From NCBI GenBank assembly GCA_903883985.1, contig CAISDD010000586.1, positions 1-16,221 on the forward strand: a stretch of DNA of 16,221 nt. The letters are read 5' to 3'. The DNA comes from an uncultured Pseudomonadota bacterium (GTDB lineage: Bacteria; Pseudomonadota; Gammaproteobacteria; Burkholderiales; Thiobacillaceae). Under the pieces are notes generated by a model that was not told the origin of the DNA, made no database searches, and was given only the letters and a program-made list of their open reading frames with translations. The translations under genes and the position numbers were made by a program. Shown here one piece after another: positions 1-5,950 of the stretch. The number at the start of each line of letters is the position of its first letter. Position 1 is the stretch's first letter.

Positions 1-902
1 AGTGCCAACACAGCGGAAACAGCCAAGCCGCGATACAGGGCGTTCATGATCTTGCCGCCGTCACGGGCCTTGACGAAGAAGGTGCCGACGATGGAGGCGA
101 CGATGGCGAAGCCGCCCAGCACCAGCGGGTAGATCACCGCTTTGGGGGAACCGGTGATCAACAGGCCGCCCAAGAGCATGGTGGCGATGATGGTCACGGC
201 GTAGGTCTCGAACAGGTCGGCGGCCATACCGGCGCAGTCGCCGACGTTGTCACCGACGTTGTCGGCGATCACAGCGGGGTTACGCGGGTCGTCCTCGGGA
301 ATGCCGGCTTCGACCTTGCCCACCAGGTCGGCGCCGACGTCAGCGCCTTTGGTGAAGATGCCGCCACCGAGTCTGGCGAAGATGGAGATCAGCGAGCCTC
401 CGAAAGCCAGACCCACGAGGGCCTGAGTGGCCTGCTCGGAAGTGTCGCCCAGCATCAGGGTGAGCACGGCGTAGTAGCCGGCCACGCCCAGGAGGCCCAA
501 GCCCACGACCAGCAGGCCGGTGATGGCGCCACCCTTGAAGGCGACGTTGAGCGCGGCGTTGAGGCCTTGATTGGCGGCCTCGGCGGTGCGGATGTTGGCG
601 CGTACCGAGACGTTCATGCCAATAAAGCCGGTCAGGCCGGAGAGGATGGAGCCCAGGGCGAAGCCAACTGCGGTTTGCCAGCCCAGCGCCAGGAAGATGG
701 CGACCAGGAGGACGGCGCCGACGACGCCGATGGTGGTGTATTGACGACTCAGATAGGCTTGCGCACCCTCTTGAACTGCGGCGGCAATTTCCCGCATTCT
801 ATCGTTACCAGTCGGTAGACCGATAATCCACTTGATGGACAAGGCTCCATAAACCAGAGCCAGTACCGCCGCCACGAGGGCGAATAACAAACCTTCATTC
901 AT
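1..902 (-). CDS. hppA: Membrane-bound proton-translocating pyrophosphatase (5' part, truncated by window edge)
   Basis: An integral membrane enzyme that couples hydrolysis of inorganic pyrophosphate to ion (normally H+) pumping across the cytoplasmic membrane. The first 300 codons are present; the family is usually about 670-700 residues, so the C-terminal half lies off the window. The N-terminus MNEGLLFALVAAVLALVYG is a membrane helix, and further hydrophobic helices follow. The family's substrate-binding signatures are visible: DVGADLVGKVE at about residues 188-198 and DNVGDNVGDCAGMAADLFE at about 214-232, with the Asp residues that bind Mg-PPi. The ATG at 902 has AGGAG seven bases upstream. 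The motif that separates K+-dependent from K+-independent enzymes lies in the missing half, so the ion dependence cannot be read here. It is the last visible gene of the minus-strand cluster, 76 bases after the 86-aa gene. Known from the family: hppA is often beside PPi-dependent phosphofructokinase, as here. Identity is near certain. Confidence 0.97.
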   Translation of the reverse strand, partial: MNEGLLFALVAAVLALVYGALSIKWIIGLPTGNDRMREIAAAVQEGAQAYLSRQYTTIGVVGAVLLVAIFLALGWQTAVGFALGSILSGLTGFIGMNVSVRANIRTAEAANQGLNAALNVAFKGGAITGLLVVGLGLLGVAGYYAVLTLMLGDTSEQATQALVGLAFGGSLISIFARLGGGIFTKGADVGADLVGKVEAGIPEDDPRNPAVIADNVGDNVGDCAGMAADLFETYAVTIIATMLLGGLLITGSPKAVIYPLVLGGFAIVASIVGTFFVKARDGGKIMNALYRGLAVSAVLA

Positions 903-978
903 CGCGTCATCTCCTAGAAAGACACCTAAAACATTAAGTAAAACATTGCACTGCTACCCGCGGTGGGGCTTGTTACGG

Positions 979-1239
979 TTAAATCTGTTCGCCCAGAGCC
1001 AGTCCACCCTCGAAGCGGGTGCCCCGTTCGAAGCCGAAGATCGCCTCCAGATGCATCTCCTGGATCAGGCCATCGACCGCTGCCTGGTCATATTCCCGCT
1101 GAACTTCGGAAAGAATCAGCTTGGCCGAGTTAGCGTTATAAAACCCGCCGAAGTCGGCTTGCACCTTGAGCAACTGACGAGCGCGATCCAGAGTCATGAA
1201 ATCAGTCGGCTGCAGGAGCTTGCTAGCGAGCGCGTCCAA
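979..1239 (-). CDS. Small conserved-looking protein of unknown function (86 aa)
   Basis: I do not recognise the family. The product is soluble-looking, without signal peptide or membrane helix, and mostly helical in composition, with a central FGGFYNANSAKLILSEVQRE segment. Translation probably starts at TTG 1239, because AGGAG lies five bases before it and the frame is closed upstream by the pfp stop codon. An alternative ATG 14 codons downstream has no clear ribosome site. Only 21 bases separate it from pfp in the same frame, so it is almost certainly co-transcribed and translated right after pfp. hppA follows 76 bases later. Its position between two PPi enzymes suggests a link to that pathway, but this is guilt by association only. 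That it is a real gene is supported by the ribosome site and tight packing; its function is unknown. Confidence 0.7.
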   Translation of the reverse strand: MDALASKLLQPTDFMTLDRARQLLKVQADFGGFYNANSAKLILSEVQREYDQAAVDGLIQEMHLEAIFGFERGTRFEGGLALGEQI

Positions 1240-1260
1240 GACCGCTCCTGCATCACTCGC

Positions 1261-2514
1261 CTAGAGTACGAATTCAGCCAGCTTTTTTGCCACTGCTTGG
1301 TTCTTCAAGGTGACGTACTTAGGCAGGCCGTTCTCGTAAGCCGGGTAGTCTTCGCCCTGGATCAGGCCGGAGAGGTAGGCGCGGCAGCCGTCGGTGATGC
1401 CGTAGCCGTCTTCGGTGATGAAGTCGCGCGGCATAAATTTTTCTACGTTGGCCACGTCCTTCAGTTCGGCCGCGCCGATCTCCCACTTGTAGGGGGTGTC
1501 AGACAGGCGCACCACGGTAGGCATGACCGAGTTGCGGCCTTCCAGCGCCAGGTTGACTGCGGCTACACCCAAGGCATAAGCCTGTTCGACGTCAGTCTTC
1601 GAGGCGATGTGGCGAGCGGCGCGTTGCAGGTAGTCGGCCACGGCCCAATGGAACTTGTAGCCCAGCGCGTCCTTGATCATGTTGGCGACCACGGGAGCGG
1701 CTCCACCCAGTTGGGCATGGCCGAAGGCATCGCGGGTGCCCTGTTCGGCGAGGAACTTGCCGTCGGGGTAATGGCAGCCTTCGGACACCACGATGGTGCA
1801 GAAGCCATATTCCTTGACCTTGGCGTCCACCGTGGCCAGGAACTTGGCCTGATCGAACTCGATTTCCGGAAACAGGATGACGACCGGGATGCCCTGGTCG
1901 GCGACCAGGCCGCCCGCAGCGGCGATCCAGCCGGCATGGCGACCCATCACTTCGACCACGAAAATCTTGGTGGAGGTCTTGGCCATCGACTTCACGTCGA
2001 ACGAGGCTTCCAGGGTGGACACGGCGATGTATTTGGCAACCGAGCCGAAGCCGGGACAGCAGTCGGTGATGGGCAGATCGTTATCCACGGTCTTGGGCAC
2101 GTGGATGGCCTGGATGGGATAGCCCATGGACTCGGCCAATTGAGAGACCTTGAAGCAGGTGTCGGCGGAGTCGCCGCCGCCGTTGTAGAAGAAGTAGCCG
2201 ATGTCGTGGGCTTTGAAGACTTCGATCAGACGCGCATATTCGCGCTGGTTGGCTTCCAGACTCTTCAGCTTGAAGCGGCAGGAACCGAAGGCGCCAGAGG
2301 GCGTGGAGCGCAGCGCGGCGATGTCGGCGTCGGTTTCCGCTGCGGTATCGATCAGGTCTTCGGTCAGCGCGCCTATGATGCCGTTGCGCCCGGCATAGAC
2401 GGTGCCGATCTGGTCGGCGTGCATGCGAGCGGTCTGGATGACGCCGCAGGCGGAGGCGTTGATGACGGCGGTCACACCGCCGGATTGGGCGTAAAAGGCG
2501 TTTTTCTTGGTCAT
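1261..2514 (-). CDS. pfp: Pyrophosphate-dependent 6-phosphofructokinase
   Basis: Catalyses reversible phosphorylation of fructose 6-phosphate with pyrophosphate in the cytoplasm (EC 2.7.1.90), serving either glycolysis or gluconeogenesis. The product is 417 aa, longer than ATP-dependent bacterial PfkA (about 320). Specificity can be read from the active site. At residues 112-116 the motif is GGGDS, with Asp where ATP enzymes have Gly. At 140-146 it is PKTVDND, with Lys before the catalytic TVDND (ATP enzymes have Gly). Both are hallmarks of PPi use. MGRHAGW at about 190-196 is the sugar-phosphate site. The start is ATG 2514, giving MTKKNAFYAQSGG, with a GAGGGAA ribosome site; an in-frame ATG at 2577 would add 21 unrelated residues overlapping a repeat hairpin and is rejected. 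It lies between an unknown gene and the 86-aa gene, with hppA beyond. PPi made or consumed here would exchange with the HppA pool. Confidence 0.96.
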   Translation of the reverse strand: MTKKNAFYAQSGGVTAVINASACGVIQTARMHADQIGTVYAGRNGIIGALTEDLIDTAAETDADIAALRSTPSGAFGSCRFKLKSLEANQREYARLIEVFKAHDIGYFFYNGGGDSADTCFKVSQLAESMGYPIQAIHVPKTVDNDLPITDCCPGFGSVAKYIAVSTLEASFDVKSMAKTSTKIFVVEVMGRHAGWIAAAGGLVADQGIPVVILFPEIEFDQAKFLATVDAKVKEYGFCTIVVSEGCHYPDGKFLAEQGTRDAFGHAQLGGAAPVVANMIKDALGYKFHWAVADYLQRAARHIASKTDVEQAYALGVAAVNLALEGRNSVMPTVVRLSDTPYKWEIGAAELKDVANVEKFMPRDFITEDGYGITDGCRAYLSGLIQGEDYPAYENGLPKYVTLKNQAVAKKLAEFVL

Positions 2515-2536
2515 GCTTCGTTCCCTCGATTCAACT

Positions 2537-2570
2537 CGTAGGTTGGGTTGGCAAAGCGTAACCCAACGAC
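2537..2570. repeat. Dispersed palindromic repeat (CGTAGGTTGGGTT type)
   Basis: GTTGGGTT at 2542-2549 pairs perfectly with AACCCAAC at 2560-2567, and an inner GC/GC pair closes an AAA loop. The element begins CGTAGG at 2537. From memory, this CGTAGGTTGGGTT...AACCCAAC hairpin is a common dispersed intergenic element in many Proteobacteria. It sits 23 bases upstream of the pfp start, in the 119-base gap behind the 120-aa gene. It could fold in the mRNA ahead of pfp and affect stability or read-through. No T-tract follows on the minus strand, so it is not a standard terminator. Confidence 0.7.
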
Positions 2571-2633
2571 AATTCACAGATATGACGACCGGCGGGTTGC
2601 GGCCAGTCGGCCCAACCCCCGCGACGCAGGTCG

Positions 2634-2996
2634 TTACGTTTTTCCGTACTCCGCGGCGCGCTTGGCGTGCGCGTCCTCTTGCACCTTGAGCAGGGTGATC
2701 ATGCAGTCGCCAAGGTTGTCGTACTCTTCCTGACCGGTGCCGAAACGGTCTTTGACGGAATAGAAAAACATCGCCCGGTAGGCCGCTGCACCGGTCCTGG
2801 ACAGCACGAAGGCGCAGCCGTCCTCTTTCCAGTACAGCGCCGGGCAGAGTGCAAGTTCCCGGTCGCCCGAGGAGAGACGGATTTCCGTCTCAACCTCCTG
2901 CACCTCGATCTCCCTGCCGAAGCGCTCCTTCAGGCAGGCGTGCGCCAGGGCCAGATCGGAAGCGACGAATGCAGGAATGCCGGTGGCGACGCTCAT
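2634..2996 (-). CDS. Protein of unknown function, downstream of adk (120 aa)
   Basis: I do not recognise the family. It is an acidic, soluble, mixed alpha/beta-looking protein with no signal peptide or membrane segment. It contains several aromatic residues in the centre (ALYWKEDG, MFFYSVKD) and a helical, charged C-terminus ending KRAAEYGKT. Its ATG at 2996 is two bases after the adk stop codon (TGA at 3001-2999), so it is very probably co-translated with adenylate kinase. A 119-base gap with a repeat hairpin separates it from pfp. Tight coupling to adk supports a real gene and suggests, without proof, a role connected to nucleotide or energy metabolism. Confidence 0.8.
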   Translation of the reverse strand: MSVATGIPAFVASDLALAHACLKERFGREIEVQEVETEIRLSSGDRELALCPALYWKEDGCAFVLSRTGAAAYRAMFFYSVKDRFGTGQEEYDNLGDCMITLLKVQEDAHAKRAAEYGKT

Positions 2997-2998
2997 GC

Positions 2999-3664
2999 TC
3001 AGTTATTCACCGAATCCAGGGCAGTGAAGCAGGCATCGCGTATGCCATCGACTTTGCCGACACCAGAAACCTTGAAGTACCTGGGTGCGCCGGCGACGCC
3101 GCTATTGCCCCAGTCGGAGTAGTAACTGACCAGAGGTTCGGTCTGGGCGTGATAAACGTCCAGACGCTTCTTCACGGTTTCTTCCTGGTCGTCGTCGCGC
3201 TGAATCAGGTCCTCGCCGGTTTCGTTGTCCTTGCCGGCCTCTTTCGGCGGGTTGAACACAACGTGGTAAGTCCGGCCAGAAGCCAGATGCACGCGACGGC
3301 CGGACATGCGCTTGATGATTTCCTCATCAGGCACGTCAATTTCCACCACGGCGTCGATCGGCACGCCGGCGGCCTTCATGGCATCGGCCTGGGGGATGGT
3401 GCGGGGGAAGCCGTCGAACAGGAAGCCATTGGCACAATCGGCTTCCAGGATGCGGTCTTTGACCAGCCCGATGATGATTTCGTCGGACACCAAGCCGCCC
3501 GCATCCATGATTTTCTTGGCGGCCAGGCCCATCTCGGTACCTGCCTTCACCGCGGCACGAAGCATGTCGCCGGTGGAAATTTGCGGAATGCCATAGCGTT
3601 CCTTGATGTAGTTGGCTTGAGTGCCTTTGCCCGCGCCGGGGCCGCCCAGAAGAATCAAACGCAT
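2999..3664 (-). CDS. adk: Adenylate kinase
   Basis: Cytoplasmic enzyme interconverting ATP + AMP and 2 ADP, essential for nucleotide balance. The product is 221 aa, close to the usual 214-218 of the long-LID bacterial type. The P-loop GGPGAGKGTQ is at residues 7-16, the AMP-site GFPRT at 85-89, and the LID domain at about 122-159 starts GRRVHLASGRTYH and ends with DLIQRDDD. The LID has no four-Cys zinc site, so it is the hydrogen-bonded gram-negative form. ATG 3664 has an AGAGG ribosome site six bases upstream. The unknown 120-aa gene follows after two bases. A hairpin with a U-tract 51 bases upstream of the start separates it from kdsB and may terminate or attenuate transcription entering adk. 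Confidence 0.98.
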   Translation of the reverse strand: MRLILLGGPGAGKGTQANYIKERYGIPQISTGDMLRAAVKAGTEMGLAAKKIMDAGGLVSDEIIIGLVKDRILEADCANGFLFDGFPRTIPQADAMKAAGVPIDAVVEIDVPDEEIIKRMSGRRVHLASGRTYHVVFNPPKEAGKDNETGEDLIQRDDDQEETVKKRLDVYHAQTEPLVSYYSDWGNSGVAGAPRYFKVSGVGKVDGIRDACFTALDSVNN

Positions 3665-3714
3665 GAAAAACCTCTTTTAATCAGTCCCTTACAGGGATGG
3701 TTGGATTGGTACGG

Positions 3715-3752
3715 AAAAACCGGATCGGGCAGAAGGGTATGCGTCCGACCGG
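3715..3752 (-). terminator. Intrinsic terminator or attenuator between kdsB and adk
   Basis: Read on the minus strand, CCGGTCGG (3752-3745) pairs with CCGA-T-CCGG (3728-3720, one bulged base), with an inner GCA/TGC pairing. The stem is followed at once by five T residues (3719-3715). It lies about 100 bases past the kdsB stop and 51 bases ahead of the adk start. It could end kdsB transcripts or, if the adk promoter lies above it, attenuate adk. Confidence 0.55.
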
Positions 3753-3780
3753 TACAGGAACACTCAATTATTTCAATTTG

Positions 3781-3786
3781 CTTATA
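3781..3786 (-). promoter_or_regulatory. Possible -10 box for adk
   Basis: TATAAG on the minus strand matches five of six -10 positions, in the AT-richest part of the kdsB-adk gap. No convincing -35 is seen at 16-18 bases. If used, it would give a leader of about 110 bases containing the U-tract hairpin at 3715-3752. This is weak evidence. Confidence 0.2.
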
Positions 3787-3855
3787 AAGTCAGATTATCG
3801 CCGCGCCGAATTCATCGGCCCGGCGGGCCAAGTCCAGCCTTCGTGGGCGCGTATC

Positions 3856-4671
3856 CTACTCTCCCAAGTCTAGCGTTCGCGACTCGCGGAGGTGCGCTAA
3901 CCCGCTGTTTGCCAGGAAAAGGGCGCGCACTTTCTCCAGGTCATCCGGCGTATCCACGCCCGGTGCGCTGGCCGTGGCCGCCTCGATCACCATGATGCGG
4001 TGGCCGTGCCAGAGGGCACGTAACTGCTCCAGGGATTCGTGGGCCTCGATCGCCGGACGCGACAGACCTGGGTAGGCCTTGAGAAAGCCGACGCGGTAAG
4101 CATAGAGGCCAATGTGGCGGTAAATGCCAGGGCCGAGTGCTGAGGGCTGAGTGCCGAGGGGTGGCCAGGCGTCTCTGTCCCAGGGAATCGGGGCGCGGGA
4201 AAAGTAGAGGGCGTAACCGTTTCGATCTGTGACCACTTTCACCACGTTGGGATCGAAAGCTTCTGCTGCGTTATGGATGGGGTGGCAGACGGTGGCCATG
4301 GCGGCCCCCGGGTGCGCGTACAAGGCCATGGCCACGGCACGGATCAGCGCCGGGTCGATCAAGGGTTCGTCGCCCTGGACGTTCACCACCACCGCTTCGT
4401 CCGGCCAGTTTAGCCGGGTCGCCACCTCGGCCAGGCGATCACTGCCGGAGGCGCAATCGGGCGAGGTCATCACCGCCGCGTAGCCCTCGGCCTCCACGGC
4501 GGCGGCCACACCCTCGTGGTCGGTCGCCACCCACACACTAACGGCACCACTGGCTGCGGCGCACTGGGCGACGCGCACCACCATCGCCTTGCCGTGGATG
4601 TCAGCCAGCGGTTTTCCAGGCAAGCGGGTGGATGCGTAGCGGGCGGGAATGACAACATGGAAGGCGGACAT
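3856..4671 (-). CDS. kdsB: 3-deoxy-manno-octulosonate cytidylyltransferase (CMP-Kdo synthetase)
   Basis: Activates Kdo with CTP to make CMP-Kdo for the lipopolysaccharide inner core, in the cytoplasm. The nucleotidyltransferase signature IPARYASTRLPGKPL is at residues 8-22, ATDHEGV at about 50-56, VQGDEPLI at 98-105, FSRAPIPWDRD in the middle, and HESLEQLR and GVDTPDDLEKV near the C-terminus. The product is 271 aa against about 250 usual; the excess is mainly a C-terminal tail ending RESRTLDLGE. ATG 4671 (MSAFHVVIPAR) fits the family start; an in-frame ATG at 4734 would place the start inside an inverted repeat and the probable promoter. The segment between WDRD and YRHIG is encoded by a 14-base tandem duplication (4129-4156). 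It is transcribed divergently from exbB. In many betaproteobacteria, from memory, lpxK and a Trm112-like gene lie between exbD and kdsB; they are absent here. Confidence 0.97.
   Translation of the reverse strand: MSAFHVVIPARYASTRLPGKPLADIHGKAMVVRVAQCAAASGAVSVWVATDHEGVAAAVEAEGYAAVMTSPDCASGSDRLAEVATRLNWPDEAVVVNVQGDEPLIDPALIRAVAMALYAHPGAAMATVCHPIHNAAEAFDPNVVKVVTDRNGYALYFSRAPIPWDRDAWPPLGTQPSALGPGIYRHIGLYAYRVGFLKAYPGLSRPAIEAHESLEQLRALWHGHRIMVIEAATASAPGVDTPDDLEKVRALFLANSGLAHLRESRTLDLGE
4129..4156. repeat. 14-bp tandem duplication inside kdsB
   Basis: AGGGCCGAGTGCTG (4129-4142) is followed directly by AGGGCTGAGTGCCG (4143-4156), with 12 of 14 positions identical. It encodes the variable loop LGTQPSALGPG of KdsB, where family members differ in sequence. 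Confidence 0.75.
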
Positions 4672-4700
4672 GGCTGAAGCAGACGGAAATCGGACGGACG

Positions 4701-4706
4701 ATTGTA
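4701..4706 (-). promoter_or_regulatory. Possible -10 box for kdsB
   Basis: TACAAT on the minus strand matches five of six -10 positions and would start transcription about 23 bases before the kdsB ATG. No good -35 hexamer is present at 16-18 bases, and one arm of the 4706-4736 inverted repeat abuts the box. That suggests an activator- or repressor-dependent promoter. Confidence 0.3.
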
Positions 4707-4736
4707 ATTGGCTGCCCAGGGCGGCAGCAGCCAATT
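4706..4736. promoter_or_regulatory. Perfect 10-bp inverted repeat upstream of kdsB (possible operator)
   Basis: AATTGGCTGC (4706-4715) and GCAGCCAATT (4727-4736) are perfect inverted copies with an 11-base spacer. The centre-to-centre distance is 21 bases, two helical turns, which suits a dimeric regulator. It lies immediately upstream of the candidate kdsB -10 box, in the divergent kdsB/exbB gap. It could instead be a chance hairpin. Confidence 0.5.
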
Positions 4737-4790
4737 CGCCACGGCATGTCAGCGCTTTTGCTTAGCGACGGCAGGGCATGGCCGTGATCC

Positions 4791-4806
4791 ATAAGCGTTC
4801 GCTTAT
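4791..4806. promoter_or_regulatory. Inverted repeat overlapping the exbB -10 box (possible operator)
   Basis: ATAAGCG (4791-4797) and CGCTTAT (4800-4806) are perfect inverted arms two bases apart. The right arm shares three bases with the TATAAT box at 4804-4809, a classical repressor position. It does not match the Fur consensus. Confidence 0.4.
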
Positions 4807-4809
4807 AAT
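4804..4809 (+). promoter_or_regulatory. -10 box of the exbB-exbD-tonB-sel1 operon
   Basis: A perfect TATAAT lies 22 bases before the GTG and 31 before the ATG candidate start of exbB. No recognisable -35 hexamer lies 16-18 bases upstream, so activation or a weak promoter is likely. Transcription would start near 4816. Confidence 0.5.
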
Positions 4810-4830
4810 ACGTCCATCCCCAGCCCGCGC

Positions 4831-5517
4831 GTGCCCCTCATGTTCCATTTCTCCGCTTCCTCCGCCGTCAACCTGGCGCTTGCCGTCCTCATCCTGTTTT
4901 CCCTGATCACCTGGGCGATGATCTTCGCCAAGGGCTGGTCGCAGTGGCAGCAGCGCCAGGCCAACGCGGCTTTTGCCCAACGCTTCTGGCAGGCGGCGGA
5001 CCTCCCCGCCGCAGAAATTGCCGCGAAATCCGGCGATGGCCCGCTGCTGCGCCTGGCCGTGGCGGGTTTCGACACCTGGCGCTCGCTGGGTGAGCGCCAG
5101 ACACTGGCGCATGCGGGGGACCGCCAGACGGTGATGGAGCGCGCCTTGTCGCAGCAGGTGAAGAAAGAGCAACACCGGCTGGAGTCCGGGCTCATGCTGC
5201 TCGCCAGCATAGGCAGCACCGCGCCCTTCGTCGGCCTGTTCGGCACGGTCTGGGGGATCATGAACGCGATGCAGAATATCGCGGCGTCCGGCTCTTCCGG
5301 CCTGGAAGCCGTGGCCGGCCCGGTGGGCGAGGCGCTGCTATCCACTGCCATGGGCATCGCCGCGGCGATTCCCGCCGTGCTTGCTTACAACTATGGCGTG
5401 CGCGTCACCCGCCTCTCGGTTTCCGAGATGGAGGGCTTCGCCAACGATTTCCTGCGCCTGTCGAGTCAACCGCCGGCTGTGCACTCTCCTCAGTCCAAAG
5501 CGAAAACGGAGTCCTGA
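4831..5517 (+). CDS. exbB: ExbB-type proton-channel subunit (MotA/TolQ/ExbB family)
   Basis: Inner-membrane subunit that, with ExbD, forms the proton-driven motor energising TonB. The product is 228 aa from GTG 4831, or 225 from ATG 4840 in the same frame. Neither start has a clear ribosome site; the ATG is the safer choice for the mature form. Three membrane segments are visible: AVNLALAVLILFSLITWAMIF near the N-terminus, GLMLLASIGSTAPFVGLFGTV at about 130-150, and EALLSTAMGIAAAIPAVLAYN at about 175-200. The family signature STAPFVGLFGTVWGIMNAM and the Thr/Ala-rich third helix that lines the proton path are intact. exbD starts one base after its stop. It heads the four-gene operon; tonB follows exbD, so the cognate partner is TonB rather than TolA. 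Confidence 0.95.
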   Translation: MPLMFHFSASSAVNLALAVLILFSLITWAMIFAKGWSQWQQRQANAAFAQRFWQAADLPAAEIAAKSGDGPLLRLAVAGFDTWRSLGERQTLAHAGDRQTVMERALSQQVKKEQHRLESGLMLLASIGSTAPFVGLFGTVWGIMNAMQNIAASGSSGLEAVAGPVGEALLSTAMGIAAAIPAVLAYNYGVRVTRLSVSEMEGFANDFLRLSSQPPAVHSPQSKAKTES

Positions 5518-5518
5518 T

Positions 5519-5950
5519 ATGGCGATCCGCCAGGATTCGGATTTCCTGCCCATGAGCGAGATCAATGTCACGCCCCTGGTGGACGTGATGCTGGTGCTGC
5601 TGGTGATCTTCATGCTCACCGCGCCCTTCATCCTGCAAGCGGTGAAGGTACACCTGCCGGAAACCTCGCCGCTGGCCGTGCACAAGCCTGCTCCCGCGCT
5701 GATCGTCAGTGTGACCCCGGACGGTCATGTATTCCTCGACCGCGACCCCATCGATCTGCCGGCCCTGGAGGCCCGTCTGAAGACCGAGGTGCAGCGCGGC
5801 GAGAAGTCGGGCGCCGAAGAACTCGTCCTGCAACTACGCGCCGATACCGGCGTATCCTACGGTCGCATCACTGAGGTCATGGCCAGCGCCAGCCGTGCCG
5901 GCGTTTCCCGGCTCACCTTCATCACCGCCGCCTTGACGGGGAAGAAGTGA
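5519..5950 (+). CDS. exbD: ExbD-type proton-channel subunit (ExbD/TolR family)
   Basis: Partner of ExbB in the inner-membrane motor; its single membrane helix carries the protonatable Asp. The product is 143 aa, the usual length. The N-terminal cytoplasmic stretch MAIRQDSDFLPMSEINVTPL leads into VDVMLVLLVIFMLTAPF, in which Asp22 aligns with the essential Asp25 of E. coli ExbD. A periplasmic domain follows (about 45-143) containing YGRITEVMASASRAGVSRL, typical of the family. The ribosome site GGAG is seven bases before ATG 5519, within the end of exbB. Its stop codon overlaps the GTG start of tonB by four bases (GTGA), implying translational coupling and a matched stoichiometry. Confidence 0.96.
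   Translation: MAIRQDSDFLPMSEINVTPLVDVMLVLLVIFMLTAPFILQAVKVHLPETSPLAVHKPAPALIVSVTPDGHVFLDRDPIDLPALEARLKTEVQRGEKSGAEELVLQLRADTGVSYGRITEVMASASRAGVSRLTFITAALTGKK

Noticed and set aside
900..911. Three-codon mini-ORF overlapping the hppA start
   Set aside because: Too short to mean anything, and the ribosome site would touch its start codon directly.
946..2541. A 531-codon plus-strand frame over pfp
   Set aside because: It is the shadow of pfp on the opposite strand, which has clear catalytic motifs; the product has no family features.
2515..2577. N-terminal extension of pfp to ATG 2577
   Set aside because: The extra residues overlap the dispersed hairpin repeat and do not fit the family; ATG 2514 has its own ribosome site.
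2849..3787. A 312-codon plus-strand frame over adk
   Set aside because: It is antisense to an unmistakable adenylate kinase and has no domain or ribosome-site support.
3817..3829. GGCCC-GGC-GGGCC hairpin after kdsB as a terminator
   Set aside because: The five-base stem has a tight three-base loop and no T-tract on either strand; the hairpin at 3715-3752 is a better terminator.
4672..4734. N-terminal extension of kdsB to ATG 4734
   Set aside because: It would include the inverted repeat and likely promoter; the family starts near MSAFHVVIPAR.
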